Below, in pieces: positions 1 through 5,719 of a DNA stretch of 5,719 nucleotides. The translations under genes and the position numbers were made by a program. Under the pieces are notes generated by a model. The model saw nothing but the letters and a program-made list of their open reading frames with translations, did not search any database and was not told the DNA's origin. This DNA comes from Synechococcales cyanobacterium PMM_0085 (lineage in GTDB: Bacteria > Cyanobacteriota > Cyanobacteriia > Elainellales > Elainellaceae), in contig CASBQJ010000617.1 in assembly GCA_949127705.1 (NCBI GenBank), positions 1-5,719 of the forward strand, in the 5' to 3' direction. Every line of letters starts with the position of its first letter. Within the stretch, counting starts at the first letter, position 1.

Positions 1-1255
1 AAGGGAAGATTACAGTGCAATACAAGGTTACCTCCGAAATAATGAGCTAAGTTCTTCTGTAAAGTGGTTGGTGACCTTAAGGCTACTCCTTGAGTACGGC
101 AAGAACTCCAAAGGTCAACTACCCATTGTGACGTTTGTCCAAAACCTGCAAAAACGCATGGTGGACGTCGCTTCAAAAGATGCTTTGGATACCTGGTTAA
201 CTAATTTGCCAGCGGAGCTTCAACCCCCTGTTCAAACTGTACCTAACCCGGTTGTCAATCAGGCTAGACCTGCTGACGAGGAGTTAAGAAACTTGCGAGC
301 TGCTTTTGTGATTACTGTTGAGCCTCCTGAAATTACGGCTCAAACTCATCGAGTTAGAGTCAACGGCTATCTACTTACAGAACCAGTCGATGAGAACAAG
401 TTGCCAAAATTTCACGCTATTATCCTGCAAGAGCCTGTCGATGAAAGTTCCGATCAAAGTATTGAATTGAGACAACAGAAAACAGGCTTGTTTTGTACTC
501 TAAAGCAGATTGAAAATACCTTCCCCGACTGGTTGCTTCAAGCAGAAGTAGCAATTGACGCTCGATGTGCGGAGTTGCAAACTGATTTCAATTTAGATTT
601 CCGTCCGATCTATGACTTGACAATCGAATTTTGGCTACCCTTTGAGCATTTAACTGCTGCGGCTGATACATGGAAGATTTACAGTCAACCGGTTCGCTTC
701 AAGCGCCGCAACCAGGTTGTTGGCGAAAACCATCAGGTGGTGGTGCGTTCCTATGATCGCTTCAGTGATTCGGCTGCGCGCACAAAACTGGATAGAACCT
801 GGAAAAAACTGGATAGCTTTTTTCAAACATCGCCCGACTCAGCAGCAGTTCACCAGAAATTTGAGCATATCGATAGTTGGGAACGTTGGACTGCTGTCAA
901 GCAAACGCTTAGAAATCATCCATTTATGGGCTTAACGTTGACTTGCCCTCTTGGGTTAGACCAATATCAAGAGCAGCGAGAGGATCTGTTTATTCAGATG
1001 CTTGAGGAAGGAATTCCTACGGCTCTTTGGTCTAGAGGTTCTGAGTTGGCTGATCATCAAGAAAAAATGTATGACTTGTTGACTGTTGATACCCTGTCTA
1101 AGTTAGATCAACTGTTAGAACAAGTTAAACAAACTCGCAGGTCAGCGAATGATGATGCGCATTTAGGGCGTCATCTGGCAATCTGGTGCGACGAGCCTAA
1201 ACGCTTGATGGAACTAGAACGATGTCTGAAGAAGCCTGGGAGATTAAGCGCATGA
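1..1255 (+). CDS. VMAP (vWA-MoxR associated protein), C-terminal part with EAD-like segment; 5' end outside window
   Basis: The reading frame (codons from base 2) is open to the left edge, so the start is missing. A TTG at 68 could initiate, but 22 upstream codons continue the same helical domain, so it is not taken as the start. The visible 417 residues begin with a helical segment (about 1-55, WLVTLRLLLEYGK) resembling the small EAD-like adaptor domains at the N-terminus of such proteins. A Pro-rich linker (about 72-92) follows, then a VMAP-C domain (about 95-410). VMAP-C hallmarks seen are LTIEFWLP (206-213), the strand VVVRSYDR (246-253), ALWSR (341-345) and the terminal block HLAIWCDEPKR (391-401). 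In ternary conflict systems VMAP is thought to link EAD-bearing effectors or sensors to the MoxR-vWA switch; no catalytic motif is visible here. Its TGA overlaps the next gene's ATG. VMAP-C is fairly secure by pattern; the EAD assignment is tentative. Proteolytic or other domains may lie upstream. Confidence 0.8.
   Translation, partial: REDYSAIQGYLRNNELSSSVKWLVTLRLLLEYGKNSKGQLPIVTFVQNLQKRMVDVASKDALDTWLTNLPAELQPPVQTVPNPVVNQARPADEELRNLRAAFVITVEPPEITAQTHRVRVNGYLLTEPVDENKLPKFHAIILQEPVDESSDQSIELRQQKTGLFCTLKQIENTFPDWLLQAEVAIDARCAELQTDFNLDFRPIYDLTIEFWLPFEHLTAAADTWKIYSQPVRFKRRNQVVGENHQVVVRSYDRFSDSAARTKLDRTWKKLDSFFQTSPDSAAVHQKFEHIDSWERWTAVKQTLRNHPFMGLTLTCPLGLDQYQEQREDLFIQMLEEGIPTALWSRGSELADHQEKMYDLLTVDTLSKLDQLLEQVKQTRRSANDDAHLGRHLAIWCDEPKRLMELERCLKKPGRLSA
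1238..1243 (+). promoter_or_regulatory. Ribosome binding site for the MoxR gene
   Basis: GGGAGA ends 8 bases before the ATG at 1252. It supports that start over the in-frame ATG at 1222, which has only a weak purine stretch upstream (GGAAC near 1210). It lies inside the end of the VMAP gene, so initiation is probably coupled to termination there. Confidence 0.6.
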
Positions 1256-2442
1256 CTGAAAATTCAACAAATTGGCAAGTATTTCGGGGTGACCACATCC
1301 AGGATGGCGATCGCATCGAGCAATTGCCACCCCCACCTCCCTGGCGACAGTTTCGGTTGCAGCAGGCAGCGGCTCAAGAGAGTACAGCACACCAAACAAC
1401 CGCAAACAACGAGGACTATAAAACTCGAATCGATGAGTACTGGCGGCAGTTACGGCTGCTAGCTGAAACTAGAGACAGTAATCGCGCTCGCCAGCGCGGT
1501 GAAAGCTTTCGCATTCGCAGTGATCAAGCCAAGGTGGTTCAAGCCGTCAATGCGGCTTTGGCTCTACGTCGTCCCTTATTGATTACAGGTAGACCGGGAT
1601 CTGGCAAAACTTCTCTGGCTTATGCTATTGCCTATGAGTTGAAATTAGGTCCAGTACTAATGTGGCCAATTACTGCCCGTTCGACATTGGAGGCGGGTCT
1701 ATATCGCTACGATGCCATTGCTCGCCTGCAAGATGCCCAATTGCGCAAGCAGCAAGCTGACATAGGACAGCCTGTCGATCGTGAACGCACCATTGGTGAC
1801 TATATCCAGCTTGGTACTCTTGGTACTGTCTTTTTACCCACTCCTTATCCTCGGGTCTTGCTGATTGATGAGATTGACAAAAGTGATGTCAACTTGCCGA
1901 ATGATTTGTTAAATCTGCTGGAAGAAGGTCAGTTTGAAATTTCTGAACTGGTGCGGCTGAGTGAACGTAAATCGGTTGAGCATCAATCTCAAACTGAGAA
2001 CAGCCAGATAGATCAGACCGAGCAGACCGAGCAGACGGCATCGCGGCCAATTTCTGTGCGAACCGCAGATGACTTGCAAGTCCCGATTGAGACAGGTAAA
2101 GTCCGCTGCGATGCCTTTCCGTTGATCATCATGACTAGCAATGGGGAACGCGACTTTCCGCCTGCTTTTTTGCGGCGCTGTCTGCGGGTAGAGATGCCCA
2201 AACCAGAGGAAACAGATCTCTACAACATCGTTGAGGCTCATCTCACAAAAGACGTTGCCGATCAAGTCGAGGATCTGATTAAACGGTTCTTGAGTAAGAC
2301 TGATGCTGATGCCGCCATGCTGGCGACCGATCAACTGCTCAATGCAGTGTATCTCCGCAAATATGGTGCTCAAATTGGAGAAAATAGTGACCTCGAAAAA
2401 CTGATCCTAGCTGCTCTCACCAATACAGGAAGTGGCGGATGA
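1252..2442 (+). CDS. MoxR-type AAA+ ATPase of a ternary conflict system
   Basis: A 396-residue AAA+ ATPase. Seen directly: Walker A GRPGSGKT (113-120, Lys119), Walker B LLIDEID (203-209, Asp206/Glu207), sensor 1 TSN (295-297) and an arginine-finger region FLRR (306-309). A YRYDAIARLQDAQ stretch between the Walker motifs is typical of the MoxR branch. The N-terminus (MTENSTNWQVFRG, then a run of prolines, then PWRQF) matches the leader usual for MoxR proteins beside VMAP and vWA genes. MoxR ATPases act as chaperone-like remodellers of vWA partners, here most likely the product of the next gene. The start at 1252 is preferred over the in-frame ATG at 1222: it follows GGGAGA by 8 bases, forms an exact ATGA overlap with the upstream stop, and gives the expected N-terminus. 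A Gln/Thr/Glu-rich insert (about 240-275) between Walker B and sensor 1 looks like a disordered loop. All core ATPase motifs are intact. Confidence 0.93.
   Translation: MTENSTNWQVFRGDHIQDGDRIEQLPPPPPWRQFRLQQAAAQESTAHQTTANNEDYKTRIDEYWRQLRLLAETRDSNRARQRGESFRIRSDQAKVVQAVNAALALRRPLLITGRPGSGKTSLAYAIAYELKLGPVLMWPITARSTLEAGLYRYDAIARLQDAQLRKQQADIGQPVDRERTIGDYIQLGTLGTVFLPTPYPRVLLIDEIDKSDVNLPNDLLNLLEEGQFEISELVRLSERKSVEHQSQTENSQIDQTEQTEQTASRPISVRTADDLQVPIETGKVRCDAFPLIIMTSNGERDFPPAFLRRCLRVEMPKPEETDLYNIVEAHLTKDVADQVEDLIKRFLSKTDADAAMLATDQLLNAVYLRKYGAQIGENSDLEKLILAALTNTGSGG
1307..1314. repeat. HIP1 octamer (GCGATCGC)
   Basis: Exact palindromic GCGATCGC near the start of the MoxR gene. This octamer is strongly over-represented in many cyanobacterial genomes and supports the host assignment. 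Confidence 0.85.
2014..2037 (+). repeat. Short in-frame tandem repeat (9-base unit, about 2.7 copies)
   Basis: CAGACCGAG occurs twice in direct succession, followed by a partial copy CAGACG. It encodes QTEQTEQT in the MoxR loop between Walker B and sensor 1. Because the unit is a multiple of three, copy-number change would keep the frame. It is a low-complexity linker and has no CRISPR or integration features. Confidence 0.8.
2427..2432 (+). promoter_or_regulatory. Ribosome binding site for the vWA/FGE gene
   Basis: AGGAAG ends 6 bases before the ATG at 2439 and lies within the last codons of the MoxR gene. Together with the ATGA overlap (2439-2442) it fixes the start of the third gene. Confidence 0.65.
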
Positions 2443-5400
2443 TTGAGCAGCTAGTTGCCATTTTGGAGCAAAAATTTAAAGATCTGACAGCCGAGGAAAT
2501 TGCCGACATCCTTTGGCTGACGCTCCAGCAATGGCAAACCGATGCTGCCACCCTGCCCAAAACACCATCAAGTTCGTCTTCCTCCAAATCGTCTAGTGTT
2601 GAAATAATCGACTCTGATGCCGCACCAGTTACTCCACCCAGTCAGGGGTCTGCATCCGTCCCAGCGCCTCGCCCATCACCAATGGCTGGGTTAACTACCC
2701 GGACTCAAGCCAAATCTCAATCCAAGACGCCCTCGACGCTGGATGCCCCGCTGGCGATTCCCGATGCTCCTGCCCTACGGAATACTCTTGATCTTCTCAA
2801 AGCTCTACGCCCTCTGATGCGTCAAGAACCCTCTGCGCAAGGTAGCTACCTGGATGTACCCGCGACAGTTAGAGCCATTGCTGAAACCGATCTTTGGTCA
2901 CTTCAGCTACGACCCGTTTTAGAACCCTGGCTAGAGCTGGCGATTGTGGTGGATGCTACCGCTTCTATGGTGATTTGGCAGCGGACTATTCTCAGCTTGC
3001 GTCGGGTTTTGGCTCAGTCGGGTGTGTTTCGTGATGTGCGGATGTGGAGTTTGGAGACCCAAGACTTAGCTGAGCGATCGCCCCAGCAGTCATCCCCAAA
3101 TGCCAAACTGTGCATTCGATCTGGCTTTGGCCCAGCAGCATCGCTTCAACCTCCTTGCCGTCCCCAAGAACTGATCGATCCTAATGGGCGTCGGCTAATT
3201 CTGGTGATTAGCGATTGCATTGCTCCCCATTGGGATACCCAGCAAATTAGAGATCTGTTGCAGATTTGGGCTAAGCATGGGCCGATGGCCTTGGTGCAGG
3301 TTTTGCCAGAATGGCTGTGGAATCGGACTGCCCTGAATGACGTTGTAAAAGGGCAGATCTATAGTCTGACACCGGGTCAATCCAATCAGTCTTTAACCTT
3401 TATCCGGCGAGAACGGTGGCGACGGACAACCCTACTCGGGGTGAAAGTGCCTGTGCTCACTCTGGAGCCTGATGTGGCTAATCGATGGAGCCAGATGGTT
3501 GCTGGTAAGGCTACAGTCTCAGCACCTGGACTACTCTTCTCGTCGGTTAGCTCCCAACCGTCATCCTCTGACTCAGACCCTGGTTCTCAAAAATCATCCT
3601 CTGCTCAGCCAGTTCTCGCACCCGAGCAACGCCTAGAACAATTCCGTAACTTCTCTTCTGCAATGGCTCGCCGCCTAGCCGGAATTCTGGCTTCCTGTCC
3701 AGAAGTTAATTTACCGATTGTGCGGATGGTGCAAGCTGCAATGTTGCCCGATGCTCAGCAAGTTCATGTAGCGGAAGTGCTATTGGGTGGCCTGTTCAAA
3801 TCCCAACTTGAGATCACGGCTCATACGCCTGCTGATCAGGTGCAGTATGTATTTCATGATGGTGTACAGCCTCTGGTTCAAGACACAATCTCATCCGATC
3901 GTGTGTTTGCAGCACTTTCCACCTGGTTGAACTATCGTTTTGGCTATGCTCTTGAAGACTTTCGCGCCCATATCATCCTTGAACAAACTAAACAGATCAA
4001 ACCGTTTGCAGGTGTCATGTTAGATATTCTCAAACGGCGTGGCGATGAATATGCCGAGATTATTAGTAGCATTGAACAAATCTATCAGCCTCAGTACACT
4101 ACCTTTTCGGCACTTAGCCAAGCTGAAACGGCTAGCCAAGATTACGAAATTAACGCTCATGTCGGTTCTTCGGGCATTGCTGTCATCGCCATTCATGGTG
4201 GAAATCTGCAACCCGCTACAACCCAGATAGCAAAGGCCGTCGCGGGTGAGATTCATTCCTTTTACTCATTCGTTAGCCTCAAACCTGAAATTGATCAAAC
4301 CCTCTACATTCCGAGTACCCAATTTGATGAAGCCACGGCGCTAGACATTGTCGGTCGTGCTCAGACGGTGCTCTCTATTCACGGTTGTCAGGGTGAAACG
4401 GAATTTATCAAGGTGGGTGGTTTAGACCGAGATGGCTTGGAGCAGATCAAGACCTCGTTGGCGGCAGCAGGCTTAAGTGTTTCTGATGATGAAACAGGCG
4501 GTACAGACCCTGCTAATCTTTGCAACCGGGGCATAAACAGACGAGGGATGCAGCTCGAAATTAGTCGAGGACTCCGCCGTCGATTGATTAATTCTGCAAA
4601 CGAGATTCAAGACTTCGCTGGTTTTAGCCAACTGATTGAGGTGCTACAGCACTGTTTACAGGTCACTACAGCAACGGCACTTACTGAAACCGAGTCTCTA
4701 TCAGAAGCTGATTTCCCTGATCTGGAAACTCTCGAATTTACAATCGCTCAACTTGTTGATCCCGCTTCAACTGCCCCGTTTCCCCCTTTGCAGACTCAAG
4801 AGGTTGAGGTTGTCACCATCGTTTTTGATGTTGAATTGCAGCCGTTTGATTTTGAGTCTGCCACTATTGAACGTAGGGTAAATGGGCGTGAGAAACAACG
4901 AGAGCAGCCGTCTATTGAATGGGTCATCCGGCGACAGCGGCAGCAGGCCCAACGCTGGATAGAACCACTGGGTAATGCCCTTCAGCTAGAAATGGTGTCA
5001 ATTCCATCGGGTACCCTCCTGATGGGTTCCCCTAAAGATGAGCCAGAACGAACCAATCGCGAAGATCCACAGCATACAGTTAAGCTGGCAGCTTTTTTAA
5101 TAGGACGCTATTCAGTTACCCAAGCCCAATGGAAGTTTGTGGCAGGGTTGCCACAAGTAAAACGAAAGCTAAACCCTACTCCCTCTCAATTCAAAGGAGA
5201 TGCCCGCCCAGTGGAGCGAGTGTCTTGGTACGACGCGGTAGAGTTTTGTGCCCGGTTATCGCAACATACCGGCCAAGAATATCGACTACCCGCAGAAGCT
5301 GAGTGGGAATATGCCTGTCGGGCTGGAACCACAACCCCTTTCTCCTTTGGCAATATGTTGACCACAGACTTAGCAAATTACAACGGCAGCTATACCTACA

Positions 5401-5719
5401 ATGACGGGCCAAAGGGTGAAAACCGCAAAAAGACAACTGCTGTGGATCACTTTGGGGTTGCCAACCCTTTTGGGTTATGCGATATGCATGGGAATGTCTG
5501 GGAGTGGTGTGAAGATAACTGGCATGGCAATTATAAGGGCGCACCGGTGGATGGGAGCGCATGGTTGAGTGATGATGACAGTGCTAATCGTGTAGTACGC
5601 GGCGGTTCTTGGATCCTCTATCCGCACGATTGCCGCTCCGCCTATCGCAACTACAACGCGCCCGTTAATGCCTACTACAATATCGGTTTTCGAGTCGTGT
5701 GTGGTGCCCCGAGAACTCT
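2439..5719 (+). CDS. Multidomain vWA (SAV_2336-like) - poly-gamma-glutamate hydrolase-like - FGE/C-type-lectin-like protein; putative DGR target; 3' end outside window
   Basis: One frame of 1093 complete codons with no stop, read codon by codon and open at the right edge. The domains in order are: a helical N-terminus (1-35, LTAEEIADILWL); a Ser/Pro/Thr-rich linker (about 42-105); a vWA domain (about 160-345) with a MIDAS-like DATAS at 172-176 and VISD at 256-259; a second Ser-rich linker (369-392); a helical module (about 398-548) with LAGILA and HVAEVLLGGLF, typical of SAV_2336-related proteins; a YjqB/PghP-like hydrolase domain (about 549-735); a strand-rich linker (about 775-845); and an FGE/SUMF1-like domain (from about 850). 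ATGA overlap with the MoxR gene and an AGGAAG ribosome binding site set the start. I infer that vWA is the MoxR partner, the hydrolase-like domain an effector and the FGE-like domain a ligand sensor. The final ~80 bases look like a DGR variable region. The ending GFRVVCGAPRT suggests that the stop lies only a few codons beyond the window. Confidence 0.9.
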   Translation, partial: MIEQLVAILEQKFKDLTAEEIADILWLTLQQWQTDAATLPKTPSSSSSSKSSSVEIIDSDAAPVTPPSQGSASVPAPRPSPMAGLTTRTQAKSQSKTPSTLDAPLAIPDAPALRNTLDLLKALRPLMRQEPSAQGSYLDVPATVRAIAETDLWSLQLRPVLEPWLELAIVVDATASMVIWQRTILSLRRVLAQSGVFRDVRMWSLETQDLAERSPQQSSPNAKLCIRSGFGPAASLQPPCRPQELIDPNGRRLILVISDCIAPHWDTQQIRDLLQIWAKHGPMALVQVLPEWLWNRTALNDVVKGQIYSLTPGQSNQSLTFIRRERWRRTTLLGVKVPVLTLEPDVANRWSQMVAGKATVSAPGLLFSSVSSQPSSSDSDPGSQKSSSAQPVLAPEQRLEQFRNFSSAMARRLAGILASCPEVNLPIVRMVQAAMLPDAQQVHVAEVLLGGLFKSQLEITAHTPADQVQYVFHDGVQPLVQDTISSDRVFAALSTWLNYRFGYALEDFRAHIILEQTKQIKPFAGVMLDILKRRGDEYAEIISSIEQIYQPQYTTFSALSQAETASQDYEINAHVGSSGIAVIAIHGGNLQPATTQIAKAVAGEIHSFYSFVSLKPEIDQTLYIPSTQFDEATALDIVGRAQTVLSIHGCQGETEFIKVGGLDRDGLEQIKTSLAAAGLSVSDDETGGTDPANLCNRGINRRGMQLEISRGLRRRLINSANEIQDFAGFSQLIEVLQHCLQVTTATALTETESLSEADFPDLETLEFTIAQLVDPASTAPFPPLQTQEVEVVTIVFDVELQPFDFESATIERRVNGREKQREQPSIEWVIRRQRQQAQRWIEPLGNALQLEMVSIPSGTLLMGSPKDEPERTNREDPQHTVKLAAFLIGRYSVTQAQWKFVAGLPQVKRKLNPTPSQFKGDARPVERVSWYDAVEFCARLSQHTGQEYRLPAEAEWEYACRAGTTTPFSFGNMLTTDLANYNGSYTYNDGPKGENRKKTTAVDHFGVANPFGLCDMHGNVWEWCEDNWHGNYKGAPVDGSAWLSDDDSANRVVRGGSWILYPHDCRSAYRNYNAPVNAYYNIGFRVVCGAPRT
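2916..3473 (+). other. vWA domain of the third gene (SAV_2336-like), approximate limits
   Basis: Residues about 160-345 of the 2439 gene. The first strand ends in the MIDAS-type motif Asp172-x-Thr174-x-Ser176 (DATAS), a conservative variant of DxSxS, so metal-dependent binding is plausible. It is followed by the amphipathic helix WQRTILSLRRVL. A later strand, RRLILVISD (251-259), places Asp259 at the position of the conserved late acidic residue, after LIDPNG, a block common to SAV_2336-related proteins. GPMALVQVLPEWLW (about 279-292) and TALN (294-297) complete the resemblance. In these systems the vWA domain is the expected partner of the adjacent MoxR ATPase. The family call is strong; the exact boundaries are estimates. 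Confidence 0.82.
3074..3081. repeat. HIP1 octamer (GCGATCGC)
   Basis: A second exact GCGATCGC, within the vWA-coding part of the third gene. Two copies in 5.7 kb is far more than chance and fits a cyanobacterium. Confidence 0.85.
4083..4643 (+). other. Poly-gamma-glutamate hydrolase (YjqB/PghP, Gamma_PGA_hydro)-like domain inside the third gene
   Basis: Residues about 549-735. The domain shows the ordered blocks of the YjqB/PghP family: DYEI (568-571), IAIHGGNLQP (583-592), FYSF (608-611), IPSTQFDEATAL (624-635), SIHGCQGE (646-653), KVGGLDRDGL (658-667), DPANLCNRG (690-698) and MQLEISRGLRRRL (704-716). Known members are zinc-dependent peptidases of carboxypeptidase-like fold that cut gamma-glutamyl bonds. 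Candidate active-site residues visible are His586, His648, Glu707 and Arg710. The Glu that I recall five residues after the first His in the family (HGGGIE) is Gln591 here, so catalysis could be altered or lost. Placed between a vWA module and a sensor domain, it is the best candidate for the effector of this system, perhaps acting on a peptide or glutamyl bond; the substrate is unknown. Confidence 0.8.
4986..5719 (+). other. FGE/SUMF1-like domain with C-type-lectin fold (C-terminal sensor), truncated by window end
   Basis: Residues about 850-1093+. The order of FGE-family motifs is clear: LEMVSIPSGTLLMGS (850-864), HTVKLAAFLIGRYSVTQAQW (881-900), RPVERVSWYDAVEFC (923-937), YRLPAEAEWEYACRAG (948-963), FGLCDMHGNVWEWCEDNW (1011-1028), RVVRGGSW (1051-1058) and NIGFRVVC (1081-1088). 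Of the catalytic Cys pair of true formylglycine-generating enzymes, only the second has a counterpart (Cys1065); the first falls on Leu1060. It is therefore unlikely to make formylglycine. In cyanobacteria this fold is a common ligand-binding scaffold and a frequent target of diversity-generating retroelements. It is preceded by a strand-rich linker including EVEVVTIVFDVEL (about 788-800), like the linker seen before this domain in many cyanobacterial proteins. Confidence 0.92.
5610..5719 (+). other. Putative variable region (VR) of a diversity-generating retroelement, right end cut by the window
   Basis: Within the last FGE-like block, the codons for residues 1059-1061, 1063, 1064, 1069, 1071-1073, 1076, 1077 and 1079-1081 are ATC, CTC, TAT, CAC, GAT, TAT, AAC, TAC, AAC, GTT, AAT, TAC, TAC and AAT. 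All 14 end in C or T, and each can come from AAC or AAT by changing only adenines. The intervening codons (CCG, TGC, CGC, TCC, GCC, CGC, GCG, CCC, GCC) contain no A. This is the signature of adenine-specific mutagenic retrohoming from an AAY-rich template. The A-poor tail from 5685 (GGTTTTCGAGTCGTG onward, with GCCCCG at 5706-5711) would hold or adjoin the initiation-of-mutagenic-homology (IMH) element. No template repeat or reverse transcriptase is in the window, so the call rests on the VR alone. Confidence 0.78.

Noticed and set aside
68..70. TTG as the start of the first gene
   Set aside because: The frame is open to base 2, and the upstream codons encode residues continuous with the same helical domain. 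There is no convincing ribosome binding site. The gene is better read as truncated at the left edge.
1222..1251. ATG at 1222 as the MoxR start
   Set aside because: It is in frame, but it has a weaker ribosome binding site and adds ten residues not expected at the conserved N-terminus. The ATG at 1252 has GGGAGA at good spacing and an ATGA overlap.
2014..2037. Tandem repeat as a CRISPR or integration signature
   Set aside because: The unit is 9 bases with no spacers, lies in frame in a coding linker and has no inverted ends.
1909..2373. Antisense frame opposite the MoxR gene
   Set aside because: It lies wholly within a well-supported ATPase gene, has no recognisable domain and shows low-quality composition. 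It is a shadow frame.
4039..4230. Short + strand frame inside the third gene
   Set aside because: It overlaps the helical and hydrolase-like coding region in another frame, with no ribosome binding site or recognisable product.
5191..5562. Antisense frame opposite the FGE-like domain
   Set aside because: The + strand frame encodes a conserved domain with continuous family motifs. The reverse translation is rich in His/Arg/Cys and has no family resemblance.
4986..5719. True formylglycine-generating enzyme (sulfatase maturation)
   Set aside because: The first catalytic Cys is absent, no sulfatase gene is nearby, and the C-terminal block has the codon pattern of a diversified ligand-binding surface.
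5564..5719. The window's own right-end repeat as a DGR template repeat
   Set aside because: It is coding, in frame with the FGE-like domain, and carries the mutated (non-A) bases expected of a variable region rather than an AAC/AAT-rich template.

Overview
The window reads as part of a cyanobacterial conflict or immunity locus, and it is almost completely coding on the + strand. Two copies of the octamer GCGATCGC (HIP1, typical of cyanobacterial genomes), mid-range base composition and the protein families present point to a cyanobacterium. A filamentous or otherwise multicellular one is likely, but that is inferred from where such systems are usually found. No RNA gene, CRISPR array, insertion sequence, promoter or terminator was recognised. 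The operon is already running at the left edge and is still open at the right edge.

Layout: (1) bases 1-1255, the 3' part of a VMAP-type gene (vWA-MoxR associated protein), with a helical stretch resembling an effector-associated domain (EAD) followed by a VMAP-C domain. (2) Bases 1252-2442, a MoxR-type AAA+ ATPase. (3) Bases 2439 to beyond 5719, one uninterrupted frame of at least 1093 codons. It encodes a SAV_2336-like vWA module, a poly-gamma-glutamate hydrolase (YjqB/PghP)-like domain and a C-terminal formylglycine-generating-enzyme-like (FGE/SUMF1) C-type-lectin-fold domain. Both gene junctions are ATGA overlaps, so the three proteins are probably translationally coupled and made together.

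VMAP + MoxR + vWA is the core of the 'ternary' NTP-dependent conflict systems described from comparative genomics. The likely logic is that a sensor engages a ligand, the MoxR ATPase and vWA protein form a switch, and an effector is released or activated. Here the third protein seems to carry both a possible effector (the hydrolase-like domain) and a sensor (the FGE-like domain).

The most striking feature is at the extreme right end. The last ~80 bases of the FGE-like domain look like the variable region (VR) of a diversity-generating retroelement (DGR). Fourteen codons between 5613 and 5681 all end in C or T, and each can be derived from AAC or AAT by changing only adenines. The codons between them contain no A at all. 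The sensor surface of this system is therefore probably hypermutated by a reverse transcriptase. The template repeat (TR) and reverse transcriptase would lie outside the window, most likely just downstream.
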